IMG/VR virus record: IMGVR_UViG_3300021513_000001
Location: 1 to 64,000 of that record
Length of the DNA: 64,000 bases
DNA from: a virus
Reading direction: 5' to 3' (one strand)
The position numbers and the translations under genes were made by a program. The stretch's first letter is position 1, and each line of letters begins with the position of its first letter. This document shows positions 32,855 through 43,700 of the stretch, in pieces. A model generated the notes under the pieces. It searched no databases, was not told the origin of the DNA, and worked only from the letters and a program-made list of their open reading frames with translations.

Positions 32855-32904
32855 ACTTTCTGTTTTATTATAGTAAGCACTCTAATATTGGAGATAATAA
32901 TACC

Positions 32905-33792
32905 ATGTTTAATTCTATAAAAATACAAAACACATTAATCAAGGGCGGTTGGATACCACAACTTCCAGATATTCGAGACTACACGATGGAAAACCCGAAA
33001 GTTTTTAAAGCCTACCAACGCGCTGGTATTTTCTGCGGAGATGACGAGGGTTTAACAATACCGCCACAAGTAGATATAAGTGAATTTGACAGTCCTATAG
33101 AAAATCAGGGCTCCCAAGGAACTTGCACAGCCAATGCCGGAGCTTCTTTATTAGAGCATTTAGAACGTAGAACATATGGTACTTATATAGAACATTCAAG
33201 AAAATTTTTATATAAAATGTCCAGACAATTACTTGGTCTAACTGGAGATGTTGGATCTACAATTCCGGCTACTCTTGGCTCTATAGTAATATTTGGTATG
33301 CCGCCAGAAAAATACTGGCCTTATACCAAAGGTGTTGATGACCAGCCTACTGCGTTTGTACATGGTTTAGCACAAAATTACCAAGGAACAAGCTACGTAA
33401 ATCTGTCTAAAACAGGTACAACTACAGCACAAATTTTATATAATATGAAAGTAAATTTAACTTCAGGATTACCAGTAATCTTTGGATTTTCTATGTATTC
33501 ATCAATAACCACCTGTGATGATGGCTACATAAAATATCCACTACCGGGTGAAACAACAGAAACAGGCCACTGTGTTTTAGCTGTCGGATTTAATGATACT
33601 GTTGAAATAAACAATGGAAGCTATACTTCTGTTGGTGCTTTTTATATAAAAAATAGTTGGGGAACTGGTTGGGGAATTAACGGGTACGGCTGGTTACCTT
33701 ATGATTATATTACAAACGGTATAGCTACTGACTGTTGGGTATTAATAAACAGCGAATGGATAGAACTTGGTCAATTCGGAATTTACCCCTAA
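32905..33792 (+). CDS. Papain-family (C1) cysteine protease
   Basis: This 295-residue protein is a C1A peptidase with a complete active site: oxyanion Gln68 and nucleophile Cys74 in ENQGSQGTCTANAG, His222 in TGHCVLAVGF, and Asn250 in YIKNSWGTGWGINGYG. The N-terminal GWIPQLPDIRDYT resembles bacterial members. There is no signal peptide and no long pro-region, so it may be virion-packaged or act in the infected cell. GGAG precedes the ATG. Its stop overlaps the stop of the convergent gene at 33789. It could process the neighbouring giant proteins or host proteins; this is inference. Confidence 0.93.
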   Translation: MFNSIKIQNTLIKGGWIPQLPDIRDYTMENPKVFKAYQRAGIFCGDDEGLTIPPQVDISEFDSPIENQGSQGTCTANAGASLLEHLERRTYGTYIEHSRKFLYKMSRQLLGLTGDVGSTIPATLGSIVIFGMPPEKYWPYTKGVDDQPTAFVHGLAQNYQGTSYVNLSKTGTTTAQILYNMKVNLTSGLPVIFGFSMYSSITTCDDGYIKYPLPGETTETGHCVLAVGFNDTVEINNGSYTSVGAFYIKNSWGTGWGINGYGWLPYDYITNGIATDCWVLINSEWIELGQFGIYP

Positions 33793-35936
33793 TTAGGAAC
33801 AGCGGATATATTACATTTTATATCTTGAATTCCACTAAAAACGCTTGTTCTTGATTTATGCAGAACATGATTAATACATGTTCCCATAAAAGATACAGAC
33901 CCAGATTTTAAATATGTAAACGGAGAATCTGAATATATAGGTTCTTTTACTATACCTTCTATTTTTGCATTTAGTTTTAAGTTTTTAACTACTGGTTGAA
34001 TTTTAGCTGTAAGTCTTTTGACACCAACTTTTCCTGATACCTTTAAAAGACCGTATCTTATAGCAGAATCAGTACTATCAAAATATAAATCATGTCTTAA
34101 ACTATACTCATAATTAAGACCTATATTAGAATTACGCTTAAACAAAAATGAAATTATAGGATCATTATAATTTTTAGAAAATACTTTACCATCTGAATAA
34201 TAAAGAGGTTTTTCTATATTTAAATAAACATCAACATAGTCAGACCATCTTTTTTTACAATCTTCAATTTCAACAAGCTCCTCAGTTAAAACTTTTTCAT
34301 TACTTCTTCCGTGTATTATTAATAATTTAGATCTTATAGTCGCACCTAAAGATAAATTATGAGGTTGTGCTTTTAGTAAAGCTTTTAAATTTGTCTGACC
34401 ATTAATTATTTTAAATGTAATATTTAATAAATTCTTAGAAAAAGCAGGCTTATATCTAACGCAATCAGAAATAGAAGTAGACATTTTAAAAGATAAAAAC
34501 TTAAACAACATGCTATATTTATTAGAATAATTTATTAGAACACCGAGGTTTTTTGTCCCACTATACATAACTTTAATTCCGTTTATTAATGCTTTCAAAT
34601 CATAAACAGGTATCGATAATATAGAAGACATTAAAGATTTATATGCTGATCTTGGAGTTCTTAATGTACACAAAGAGAATCCAACATATGCTCTAAGGTC
34701 AAAAGTATTAGCCGTACTAAACCTGTAAAACTCATTAAATATTATTTCCTTTACTTTAATATCCGCTTTTAAATCTATAGTTCCACCAGTAGATATTATG
34801 CTCGCCATAAGAGAAACGGCGCCTATAGAAAAAACAGATGATATTAAATCAAGACTTCTCCAACCAGATACTATCGCATATAAATTTTTATTTTGTTTTG
34901 TTCCAAACAAACCTAAAATATCTGCATCTAAATTCTTATACCCGCCACCGGATATTATCTTAGCATTTAAATACTGCGGCAACGTTTTAGAACTTATCAC
35001 TGCATAAAGATCTCTATTTGCCCAACCTACAATTGAACCTTTCAACAAATAAATAGGATCACATACAATAGTTGACACAAAATTAGAATAACTACGATTA
35101 AAACAATTAATCTTTGAAGTAATATCAAAAATATGCTGATTAACTATACCAGCTGATAAATTATAACTACCAAACTTAATTGTTTTAATAATAGTATGAA
35201 GATCTTTTGGATAATGACCCGCTATAGTTACAAAAAGACTACGTTCTTCTCTTACTGCTATTTTTGCTAAAAGATCAAAAACAGCCCAACCCTGTAAACT
35301 CGCTAACAAATCTTTATAAGGCCACACTTTAATATATGATGATAAATCCTTTGGCAGCACTGCTTTTATATTAGCACTTATGTATTCTTCAACATAAGGT
35401 TGAATTAAAGTATTTAAATCTATATCATCGTAATACCAGCCTCTTATTATACCTTTATATTGGTCTGTTCCTTTTCTACTCGCCCTTAAAGCCCCTATTA
35501 AATTTAAAGGCTCAATCATGTCTATGTTTGTAAACAAATCTACGCTATCTGCCTGTTTCCACATTCTTAAAAAAGAGTTTAAATCAAAAAAATCTAACAT
35601 AAAATTTCTTATAAAACTTTTTAAATTTTTTTCTCCAAGTAAAAAAGTATTAATATAAGCTCTAAGATTTTCATTAAAAAACAAATCTTCAGACACAATA
35701 AAAGCATTAAGATCTTTAATTGTTTGTTCAAAACTTCTTAAATTAGCTGCTAAATTTAATGGTTGCCCTGTACTATATCCAACAAATAAAATCTTTGTAA
35801 GTTTTTTAAGCCCCTTAGAAGTTCCAATTATTACATTTTCTACTTTCCATAGACCGGTTTTATGCTCAGCACAAGCCCTATCTTTTGGGTTTACAGCATC
35901 TATTAAGCTTTTTAATATACTCGTTCCGCTAGACAT
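33789..35936 (-). CDS. Repetitive virion-type protein with L-x-A-x-I repeats
   Basis: This 715-residue protein consists largely of degenerate repeats of roughly 20-30 residues containing D/N-L-x-A-x-I (for example NLAANLRSF, DLNAFIVS, NLRAYINTF, DLYAVISS, NLDADILGLFG, NLYAIVSGW, DLKADIKV). The pattern suggests a repetitive solenoid or fibre. The last 150 residues depart from it and contain more Tyr and Lys. No enzyme motif is seen. It directly follows (TAA-ATG) the 1617-residue giant gene and ends the structural run, converging on the protease gene. Confidence 0.65.
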   Translation of the reverse strand: MSSGTSILKSLIDAVNPKDRACAEHKTGLWKVENVIIGTSKGLKKLTKILFVGYSTGQPLNLAANLRSFEQTIKDLNAFIVSEDLFFNENLRAYINTFLLGEKNLKSFIRNFMLDFFDLNSFLRMWKQADSVDLFTNIDMIEPLNLIGALRASRKGTDQYKGIIRGWYYDDIDLNTLIQPYVEEYISANIKAVLPKDLSSYIKVWPYKDLLASLQGWAVFDLLAKIAVREERSLFVTIAGHYPKDLHTIIKTIKFGSYNLSAGIVNQHIFDITSKINCFNRSYSNFVSTIVCDPIYLLKGSIVGWANRDLYAVISSKTLPQYLNAKIISGGGYKNLDADILGLFGTKQNKNLYAIVSGWRSLDLISSVFSIGAVSLMASIISTGGTIDLKADIKVKEIIFNEFYRFSTANTFDLRAYVGFSLCTLRTPRSAYKSLMSSILSIPVYDLKALINGIKVMYSGTKNLGVLINYSNKYSMLFKFLSFKMSTSISDCVRYKPAFSKNLLNITFKIINGQTNLKALLKAQPHNLSLGATIRSKLLIIHGRSNEKVLTEELVEIEDCKKRWSDYVDVYLNIEKPLYYSDGKVFSKNYNDPIISFLFKRNSNIGLNYEYSLRHDLYFDSTDSAIRYGLLKVSGKVGVKRLTAKIQPVVKNLKLNAKIEGIVKEPIYSDSPFTYLKSGSVSFMGTCINHVLHKSRTSVFSGIQDIKCNISAVPN

Positions 35937-38900
35937 TTATCTTCCAATAGAATCCAAGGTAATAGGAACAAAATCAGAAAAACTACCATCAGTTAAACTT
36001 ACCAAAATAACATCATTAATTTTTATTTTATTATTTAAATCAAATTCAAGTAATCTAATCCCAGCAACGTCTCTATAAATATAAACTACATGGTTATTAT
36101 TTATATAAACATGATAACAGTAATTTGACACAGGAGCAAAGTCCTTTAATATACCTTCAATCCCGACAAGATTAATCCTAAACTCATCAAAAACGTCATC
36201 AAAAATATAAAAACCAGATGAAGAACTAACAACAAGAAAATCACCATAAGAAACATCAGTTATTTTTTCACTAATAGTCAATATAATTTTATCATCTTTT
36301 ACTCTTTTTATATAATTATCATAGACAACTAATACATCATTATTGTAATTAAACAAACCATTAGCTTTTCCACAATAACACACCTCAACACCATCTGTTA
36401 TATTAATTATTTTCTCATTAGATAAAATATATATTTTAGAATTACACTGTATAACAGATTTAATAACAGAATCACCACTATATACAGGAATAACTTTACG
36501 AACAATAACCCCATCTAAAATATCTTCTAAATATTTTATTTGAACAAAACCAAGCGACTTACCAGATGCTATATAAACATTATCATCCGAAACTAAAATG
36601 TCATTTACACCATTATCAAAAAGCCAATACTGTTTCATTAAATTATCATCAAAAATATTATTTATTTTTACTACTCCACCAATAGTTCCAAGTAACACAA
36701 AATTATTTAAATATTTTATCGTAGTAATATACTTCAATTTATCTATATTTGATATATTTTCTAAACTATACTCTATTTCATTGTCTTTTGTTATACTGTA
36801 TAAACCGCCCACACCGTCATATGCAAAATCAGAGCACCCAGTAAAAGAATGTAAAACATAATCTAAAGTATCAACATTAATTTTTATAACTTTTTTTAAT
36901 AAAGCCCTAGAAAAAATAGAATTTTCTTCAACGGAAGATACTTCACAAATCCTGTCACTGCCTATAAAGTAAAAATCATACAACCTAAAAAACCTCGTAA
37001 GTGGATTACTAGGAGATGAATAAAAAGTTGACGCTATTTTAAAAGTAGTATTATCAACATTATAATACTTATCCAAATTTACAACTTCATCATAAAAATT
37101 CTCATTAACTTTAGAAGTTATATATATAGAATAATCATAATTAATTGATACTAAAGACCCGGATTTATTTATATCGAAATATAACATATCACCAACAAAA
37201 TTTGAAGCCCTATTATTCAAAGAAATACCAAAACCTACATACACCTCGCTCTCTACTACATCAATAATACCATAAAACGGAATTCTTTTATAAACACCAT
37301 CAACAAGAATATCAATATAAGTATCGCTCACATAAATAGCAACAAACACCCACCCACCAACATTAATAGATGTGTCTAAATCTAAAACAGAATTTATACC
37401 ATTCTGCCCAAATAAAAATTTTAATTCGCGACCATATAAAGCTAACCCATAAGAAAGTTTAGATTTAGTTGATTTAGAAAAAATTGGATTAAATTCTTCA
37501 ACAGAAGTTAAACGCAATACAAACTCTGCACTAAAATTATATACCGGAGTATCATTAAACTCGTTATTTATAAAATAAGCATTCCCATCAAAAGTCCCAA
37601 AAACAAAACCGTCTTCAATTCTATGTTTAACCCCGTTTCCTAATCCACCACGAAAATCATAAGCAAATCTGGATGAAGATTCTATATAATTTTCTAATAC
37701 TTTTGTTTTTCTTTCCTTTAATAATTTAAAATTATCACTAGAAACTTCAAAACAAAATTTTATTCTTGATAAATTAAATAATGAACTTTCAGAATGGTAC
37801 AACCTACACGGAGATATTCCTAAAAACCCGGCCAAACTTTCTGCAATGCTAATGGAAACAGGTTCATAAGGATAATTTATAACCCCATGCCTTCCAATTA
37901 TAAACTTATAAGTATACTCATATGGATTTTGACATAACAAAACATAGTTTAATTCCACAAGTATATCAAATAAATTTACAAATACATTGCTTTCGTTTTG
38001 ATATTTTATATCTAAAAACAAATCATAAAAACTTCTAGTAATATCATTGTAATATAAAATAGAAGACATACAAACATCTTCTGCATAGGCAGAGCTACTT
38101 CCCCACTCACTAGTACAACAAGCTATAGCTTTATCACTAAGTATAGAGTTAGCATAGGTATCTCCAAGTACTACATCGTTCTTTTCGTCATACCCAAATT
38201 CACCAACAAGTTGTATTTCATTGTTAAGAGAATCAATAGAAAATTTACCTAAATTATAATAACCAACATTAGTATTTTTTCCAAAATAATCACTTACGTC
38301 TATAACAAAAGCACTTCCATTTACTAACTCAACATAGGTATTTCCATTATAAATACAGGAATTACAGGCTTTATTACCTGATAAAAAAATTTTTCCATAT
38401 AACTCCTCGTTTATTTTTACAACATTTCCTGGTAAACCTACTAATTCTCCCGAAGCTGGAATATCTATTAAATTTGCAAAAACATTATCATTAAATTTCT
38501 TTAAATCTAAAACAGCACTGCCAGCACCAAGAATTTTAATTAATTTAAAAGAAGTTGTTTCATAAATATATAAACCATCATATGTTCCAACAAACATTAA
38601 TCCGTTTTCATATAATAAATCAGTTACTCCAGCAGCATCTATGTAAGTATTATATTCAGAAAATGTTTTAGGATCTCTAACGCCGTTTTTATTTAAATCA
38701 CGCACTACCGTTTCATTTACAAATGACCTTGAAATAAAACACTTTCCTCTAATAAAACCCTTAAACTTATATGCAGAATAAGAATCAAAACCGTAACCAC
38801 CTATAGTAATATATTTCTGTCCTAATGTTCCTCCCGTATCATAACTAAATTCTTTTTTACCAGCTTCATTTCCATTAACATATATATAAATACCAGTACT

Positions 38901-40790
38901 AGAATGATAAGTTATATATATATCGTACCACACATTAACATTAAACAAACAAAAACACTCTACTGAAACTTTTGTGTTTACACAGCATAAATCTACTTTA
39001 AATTTTCCATCTTCCATATACACATCTAAAACTTCTGGTATCCTTACTATATATCTTTTAAATTCTAAAGACATGGCTTTAATACTGACAAACAAAGTAA
39101 AACACTTTAAACCGTCCTCAATGGGGTTATTAGCAAAAATTCTATAACAAGCTAAAGTATTAATACCAGTAAATTTTGTAGCATTTTGAACCAAGTCATA
39201 TTCAAATAAAAGATTACTTTTAGTATTAGAATCAATTGTATATGTCCTAATATCAAAATAATCATACAAAGGCCTATATCCAAAAACACTCTGCTCCTTA
39301 ACAACCGAAACATAGTCATTATTAACAACAGAAAAAGGCCCACCAACTTGACATATTTTATATTTTGTATCAAAATCAACATTCATTAATACAGACGGTA
39401 ATTCAAAATTTCTAAAATCATTAGAATAAATCCTATAAAGCCTAGCTCGTGTTTTATCATAAAATAAAACATAATTATCTATATAAAAAAGTTTTGATAT
39501 ATTTTTACAATAAATATATCTAAGAACAACCCCAAACTTATCTATTATTACTAATCTATCTTCAAGAAGAAGTATAAAAACACCATTGTTATACAAAACA
39601 TCAACAATACGATACCTATCTAATGAAAATCCATACGACGTTGTTATATAATTATCATGGGCATACATTAAATTATTATAAAGACTTGATATTGTACTTC
39701 TTTTAAGCCTGTCTCCGTATAAAACCATTAACGTGTTATTATAATAATCTAAAACCCACACAGCATAATCTGTTTTATATATAAAAATATTATCATTATC
39801 GTATATATTAGATTTTGAAATTGGATAATTTATAGACCTACAACATATATCATAAACAGAAGCTGGACATGGTTTTTTACTTACAAACAGGCCGCAACTA
39901 TACATTTTTGACGAAAACAAAGTACTTTGTATATTAATAGAAGATATATTAATATTTATTGGTTTTTCTTTATTTAAATGAAAATTAATAAGCTTACCGC
40001 TACCAATCAAAAAATAATTACAATAAATAAACACATCTGTATCTTCTTTATTTACGAAATATTCAAAATCTAAAACACAAGGGGTATTAATAGGAAGTTT
40101 AAAAGGGCCTATCTTTGTATTTTTTGAATACATGTATAAACCTTCTGCTGTGGTTTTAACTAAAAACTCACCAGCACCAATAGATCTTAAATAAATTGTT
40201 TCTGTACCAGATCCTGAAAAAGTAATAGTTGTATTTCTTCCGGCATAAAAAACTATTAAAGACTCTGTATAAACATCCGATTCTCCATTTCCATATTCAA
40301 TAGTAGTAGTAGGAGGATTATTAGTGTTGATATATAAAACATAATAAGCTTCTGGAATATTACCAGACCACACCTGCCCACCAGCAGACACCGCCTCCTT
40401 ATAAACTATATCCCACTTATCATCCCAAACAAAAAATAAATAATTATATACATTTGTTAACTCTAAAACAAAAGTAACTGTATTATAAACGTTTGTAGGC
40501 TTGATAATTAAGTTGGTTTTATTATTCGAATCAAATTTTAAACAACCACCAAGACTAGAAGATATAACAACATAAGCGTCATCTATAAAATATGAAACTC
40601 CAACGAATTTACACAAGTTTTCTTTTATATAAAATCCTTCGTTTATTGTATCTATATACCTAGAAAAATCACCAATAGGAAAATCAGAGACTAGTACATT
40701 GTTTTTATATATTCTACTGGAACTGTTAGTTACAAAATTAACAGCTTCCCCATTAATTTTTGGAAATATGTCATAATTATTTTTTATCAT
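35937..40790 (-). CDS. Giant virion-type protein with LamG-like and propeller-like domains
   Basis: This 1617-residue protein appears to have two concanavalin/LamG-like lectin domains (about residues 530-700 and 1037-1217, with patterns like WYDIYITYHSSTGIYIYVNG and WVFVAIYVSDTYIDILVDG), a calcium-loop-like DLNKNGVRD near 695, and propeller-like repeats near 330-470 and 1300-1600 (VASGKSLGFVQI and similar). It contains many Tyr, Asn and Ser and a notable number of Cys. A surface fibre or receptor-binding role fits. It is 8 bases after the 2479-residue gene. Confidence 0.65.
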   Translation of the reverse strand: MIKNNYDIFPKINGEAVNFVTNSSSRIYKNNVLVSDFPIGDFSRYIDTINEGFYIKENLCKFVGVSYFIDDAYVVISSSLGGCLKFDSNNKTNLIIKPTNVYNTVTFVLELTNVYNYLFFVWDDKWDIVYKEAVSAGGQVWSGNIPEAYYVLYINTNNPPTTTIEYGNGESDVYTESLIVFYAGRNTTITFSGSGTETIYLRSIGAGEFLVKTTAEGLYMYSKNTKIGPFKLPINTPCVLDFEYFVNKEDTDVFIYCNYFLIGSGKLINFHLNKEKPININISSINIQSTLFSSKMYSCGLFVSKKPCPASVYDICCRSINYPISKSNIYDNDNIFIYKTDYAVWVLDYYNNTLMVLYGDRLKRSTISSLYNNLMYAHDNYITTSYGFSLDRYRIVDVLYNNGVFILLLEDRLVIIDKFGVVLRYIYCKNISKLFYIDNYVLFYDKTRARLYRIYSNDFRNFELPSVLMNVDFDTKYKICQVGGPFSVVNNDYVSVVKEQSVFGYRPLYDYFDIRTYTIDSNTKSNLLFEYDLVQNATKFTGINTLACYRIFANNPIEDGLKCFTLFVSIKAMSLEFKRYIVRIPEVLDVYMEDGKFKVDLCCVNTKVSVECFCLFNVNVWYDIYITYHSSTGIYIYVNGNEAGKKEFSYDTGGTLGQKYITIGGYGFDSYSAYKFKGFIRGKCFISRSFVNETVVRDLNKNGVRDPKTFSEYNTYIDAAGVTDLLYENGLMFVGTYDGLYIYETTSFKLIKILGAGSAVLDLKKFNDNVFANLIDIPASGELVGLPGNVVKINEELYGKIFLSGNKACNSCIYNGNTYVELVNGSAFVIDVSDYFGKNTNVGYYNLGKFSIDSLNNEIQLVGEFGYDEKNDVVLGDTYANSILSDKAIACCTSEWGSSSAYAEDVCMSSILYYNDITRSFYDLFLDIKYQNESNVFVNLFDILVELNYVLLCQNPYEYTYKFIIGRHGVINYPYEPVSISIAESLAGFLGISPCRLYHSESSLFNLSRIKFCFEVSSDNFKLLKERKTKVLENYIESSSRFAYDFRGGLGNGVKHRIEDGFVFGTFDGNAYFINNEFNDTPVYNFSAEFVLRLTSVEEFNPIFSKSTKSKLSYGLALYGRELKFLFGQNGINSVLDLDTSINVGGWVFVAIYVSDTYIDILVDGVYKRIPFYGIIDVVESEVYVGFGISLNNRASNFVGDMLYFDINKSGSLVSINYDYSIYITSKVNENFYDEVVNLDKYYNVDNTTFKIASTFYSSPSNPLTRFFRLYDFYFIGSDRICEVSSVEENSIFSRALLKKVIKINVDTLDYVLHSFTGCSDFAYDGVGGLYSITKDNEIEYSLENISNIDKLKYITTIKYLNNFVLLGTIGGVVKINNIFDDNLMKQYWLFDNGVNDILVSDDNVYIASGKSLGFVQIKYLEDILDGVIVRKVIPVYSGDSVIKSVIQCNSKIYILSNEKIINITDGVEVCYCGKANGLFNYNNDVLVVYDNYIKRVKDDKIILTISEKITDVSYGDFLVVSSSSGFYIFDDVFDEFRINLVGIEGILKDFAPVSNYCYHVYINNNHVVYIYRDVAGIRLLEFDLNNKIKINDVILVSLTDGSFSDFVPITLDSIGR

Positions 40791-40798
40791 TATACAGC

Positions 40799-43700
40799 CT
40801 AAACTAACAAAGACGAACCATAAACTTCATTTACAGATAATTTTCCATTTAAATATACAGTTATATTTGTGATAATATTTGTTTCATTATTCTTTATATT
40901 TAAAACTATAGTTCCTTTTAATATCTTTTCCAACACATCCTTATTAACATTAAAATAAAATATAGATTTTTTATCATAACAAGTACCTATTAGATTATAA
41001 TTAAATACTAAAGAACCCTCTCCTATATTACCAAAAGAATCATAATAACTATGACTTACATTATATTCCGTAGCAACTACTGTTATTGATGTAACTTTTT
41101 TTCCAGACAAGTTGGAATAATCACACCTTATCACTATATTTGAAAATACAACAGCCTGTAACATATTTGGATTAACTAAAATCTTCATATCTAAACTATT
41201 TCCAAAAGATAAACTACACGCTATTGTCTTTAAAACAGACAAATATGAAGGGTTATCGTAACTATAAATTGTTGATTCAGGATTTAAACTTGTAACCATA
41301 TTATTACCAAAAACTTTCCTCCCGCAAAAATCAAAACCAACATACCTTGAAAGATTTGATACTCTAAAATTATAACCAGTAGTATCAAAATCACCATAAT
41401 ATCCACAAAAATAAACTACTCTTCCGCTAAAATTATTACCTATTGGATAAAAATGATAAGGCAAACTTTTTGTAAAATTTGTATCATATACAAACACCTG
41501 CTTATTAATACGTAAAACAGTTTCAGGATTTCCTATTGACACAGCTATATATATATAATTATTAAAAAACTCTGATATACTATCTGTTATTATATGATCA
41601 TTATCTCTCATTACAACATACAAATATTTATCTTTAACATCTATATTAATCCACGGAAATAAATCTATTATTTTTGTATCATCATAAGTTAAATAAACAA
41701 GTATTTCTATATTAAAAATATCATAATTAACATTATCAAAAATATTATTATTTAAAGTTAAAACATGCGAAATATCTAAATTTCCATTTATAAACTGCAA
41801 TGAATGAATACAATTGTCACCAGAAAAAGAAGAATCTATTTCAAAGACATCATTATCCAAAGTTAAATTCGCAACGTTTTCAAATATTTGACTATAAAAA
41901 GCGCGACCATAAGGTATAGAATCATAAAATTGTGCTGTTACTCCATCAGAAATTGTATCACAATAAAGTTTAGATGAAAAATTAGTTAATTTAGCAACAA
42001 ACCAAGAATCCCAATCATCGTTATTTAACATTACCTCTAACCACCCACTTGTTTCAACGAATAAATTCTGAGGTGACTTCCATAGAGTATACCAAAACCC
42101 ACTATTCCCCATTTGTGCATAAGTATACCCACTATAATCTGTAAAAAATCTTATACCGCACGGAGAAATAACAAGTCTTTCTTCCATTGTATTGTTTTTA
42201 TAACCATCATAATAATATTCACACTTAATATACATATAATCATATTTAACATAATTTATAATTATATTTATATAATTTCCAGAAATAAATTTATACTTAA
42301 ATTTTATAGACCAATCTCTATTAATACTATATTCTAAAAATTCGCAAAATATAGACACATCAAATATAACATTATACGATATAGCCTTCGATTTAATTTT
42401 TTTCGTTAATCTAGAATCAAGAACAAGACCTTCTTCAGCTTGTGGTTTTATATATGACCTGTACTCCCATTTAGACACATCTATCTTACCATCCGATTCT
42501 ATAAATCTATCAGATGGAGAAACCTTAATAGGTTTGTCGCTTGAAACTACTACGTTATTAATCTTTATCCAAGGAGCACTATCACCACCACTTATCTTAT
42601 TCCAAGTATTTATTATTTCATTTTCTGTTTTAATTGTACTTGTTATACACAGCTCTTCAATACAAACTTGTTTTTTATAGTGATAGCCGGAATAATACCC
42701 AGACACTATGTTTAATCGTTCTGAATTATTTACTATTGTTAATTTATCTGTATATTTAATTCCTGCGTTTTCACCATTTATATAAAATGATACAGTGTTT
42801 GTTCCAATAACAACACAAAGATAAGTTATATCACCAATCCGTATTTGTCTATTAGCATAAATTATATTATCACCTTCCCAAGACCATTTAAAATAAGGTA
42901 TATGCTTATCACTTATACCAACACAATATGCTATATTATAAGCAGCAGTTCCCTTTGTTAAAAGAGTTCCATCAAACCCATTATCATCAAAATGTGTAAA
43001 TAAAAACTCAATTGTAAAATTATTATTTAAATTTAATACACTGCTATGCTCAATATAAAAATAACTTCTCCCCCAGCACTCTATACATTTATGAAAAATA
43101 CCATTTTCATTGTACATAACTCCATAATATCCATAATACGCATTACATATTAAATGATTAGGCCCTATGTCCTGAAGTGCTGATAAATCAAAACTAAGCA
43201 TTATAATCGAAGAAGATGCGTCAAAACAATAGTCTGAACGTTCTATCGCAGGTAAAGGTAAAGACAAATACAAAGCAACATAGCCGTAGGGATCTATAAT
43301 ATCACAATATCCAAATGTGTAATTATCTATTTTAGCAGCACTAAAAGTTATAGAATCATACCTAGGTGGAGATATATATATAGTATCAGACTCATTAACA
43401 CAATTACCATGTACATCTTTTATTTTATAAGTACCAATATATTTTTTTGTTATATTATTATATGTTTTACATGACTTATTAGCCTTAAAATAAATATATT
43501 TATATTCATAAGAACTCGTATTAAAATAAATACCAACACCTGTACTATATGCAGAATATCCGTAATAGTTAGTAATACCATGATACTCAGTTAACATTGG
43601 AAAAATATCAAATTCCATATTAACTCTTATTTGAACAGAACTATTAGATCCTTTTTCTTCAATATGAGTACCTAACAAAAAGTCTATACATTCATACAAA

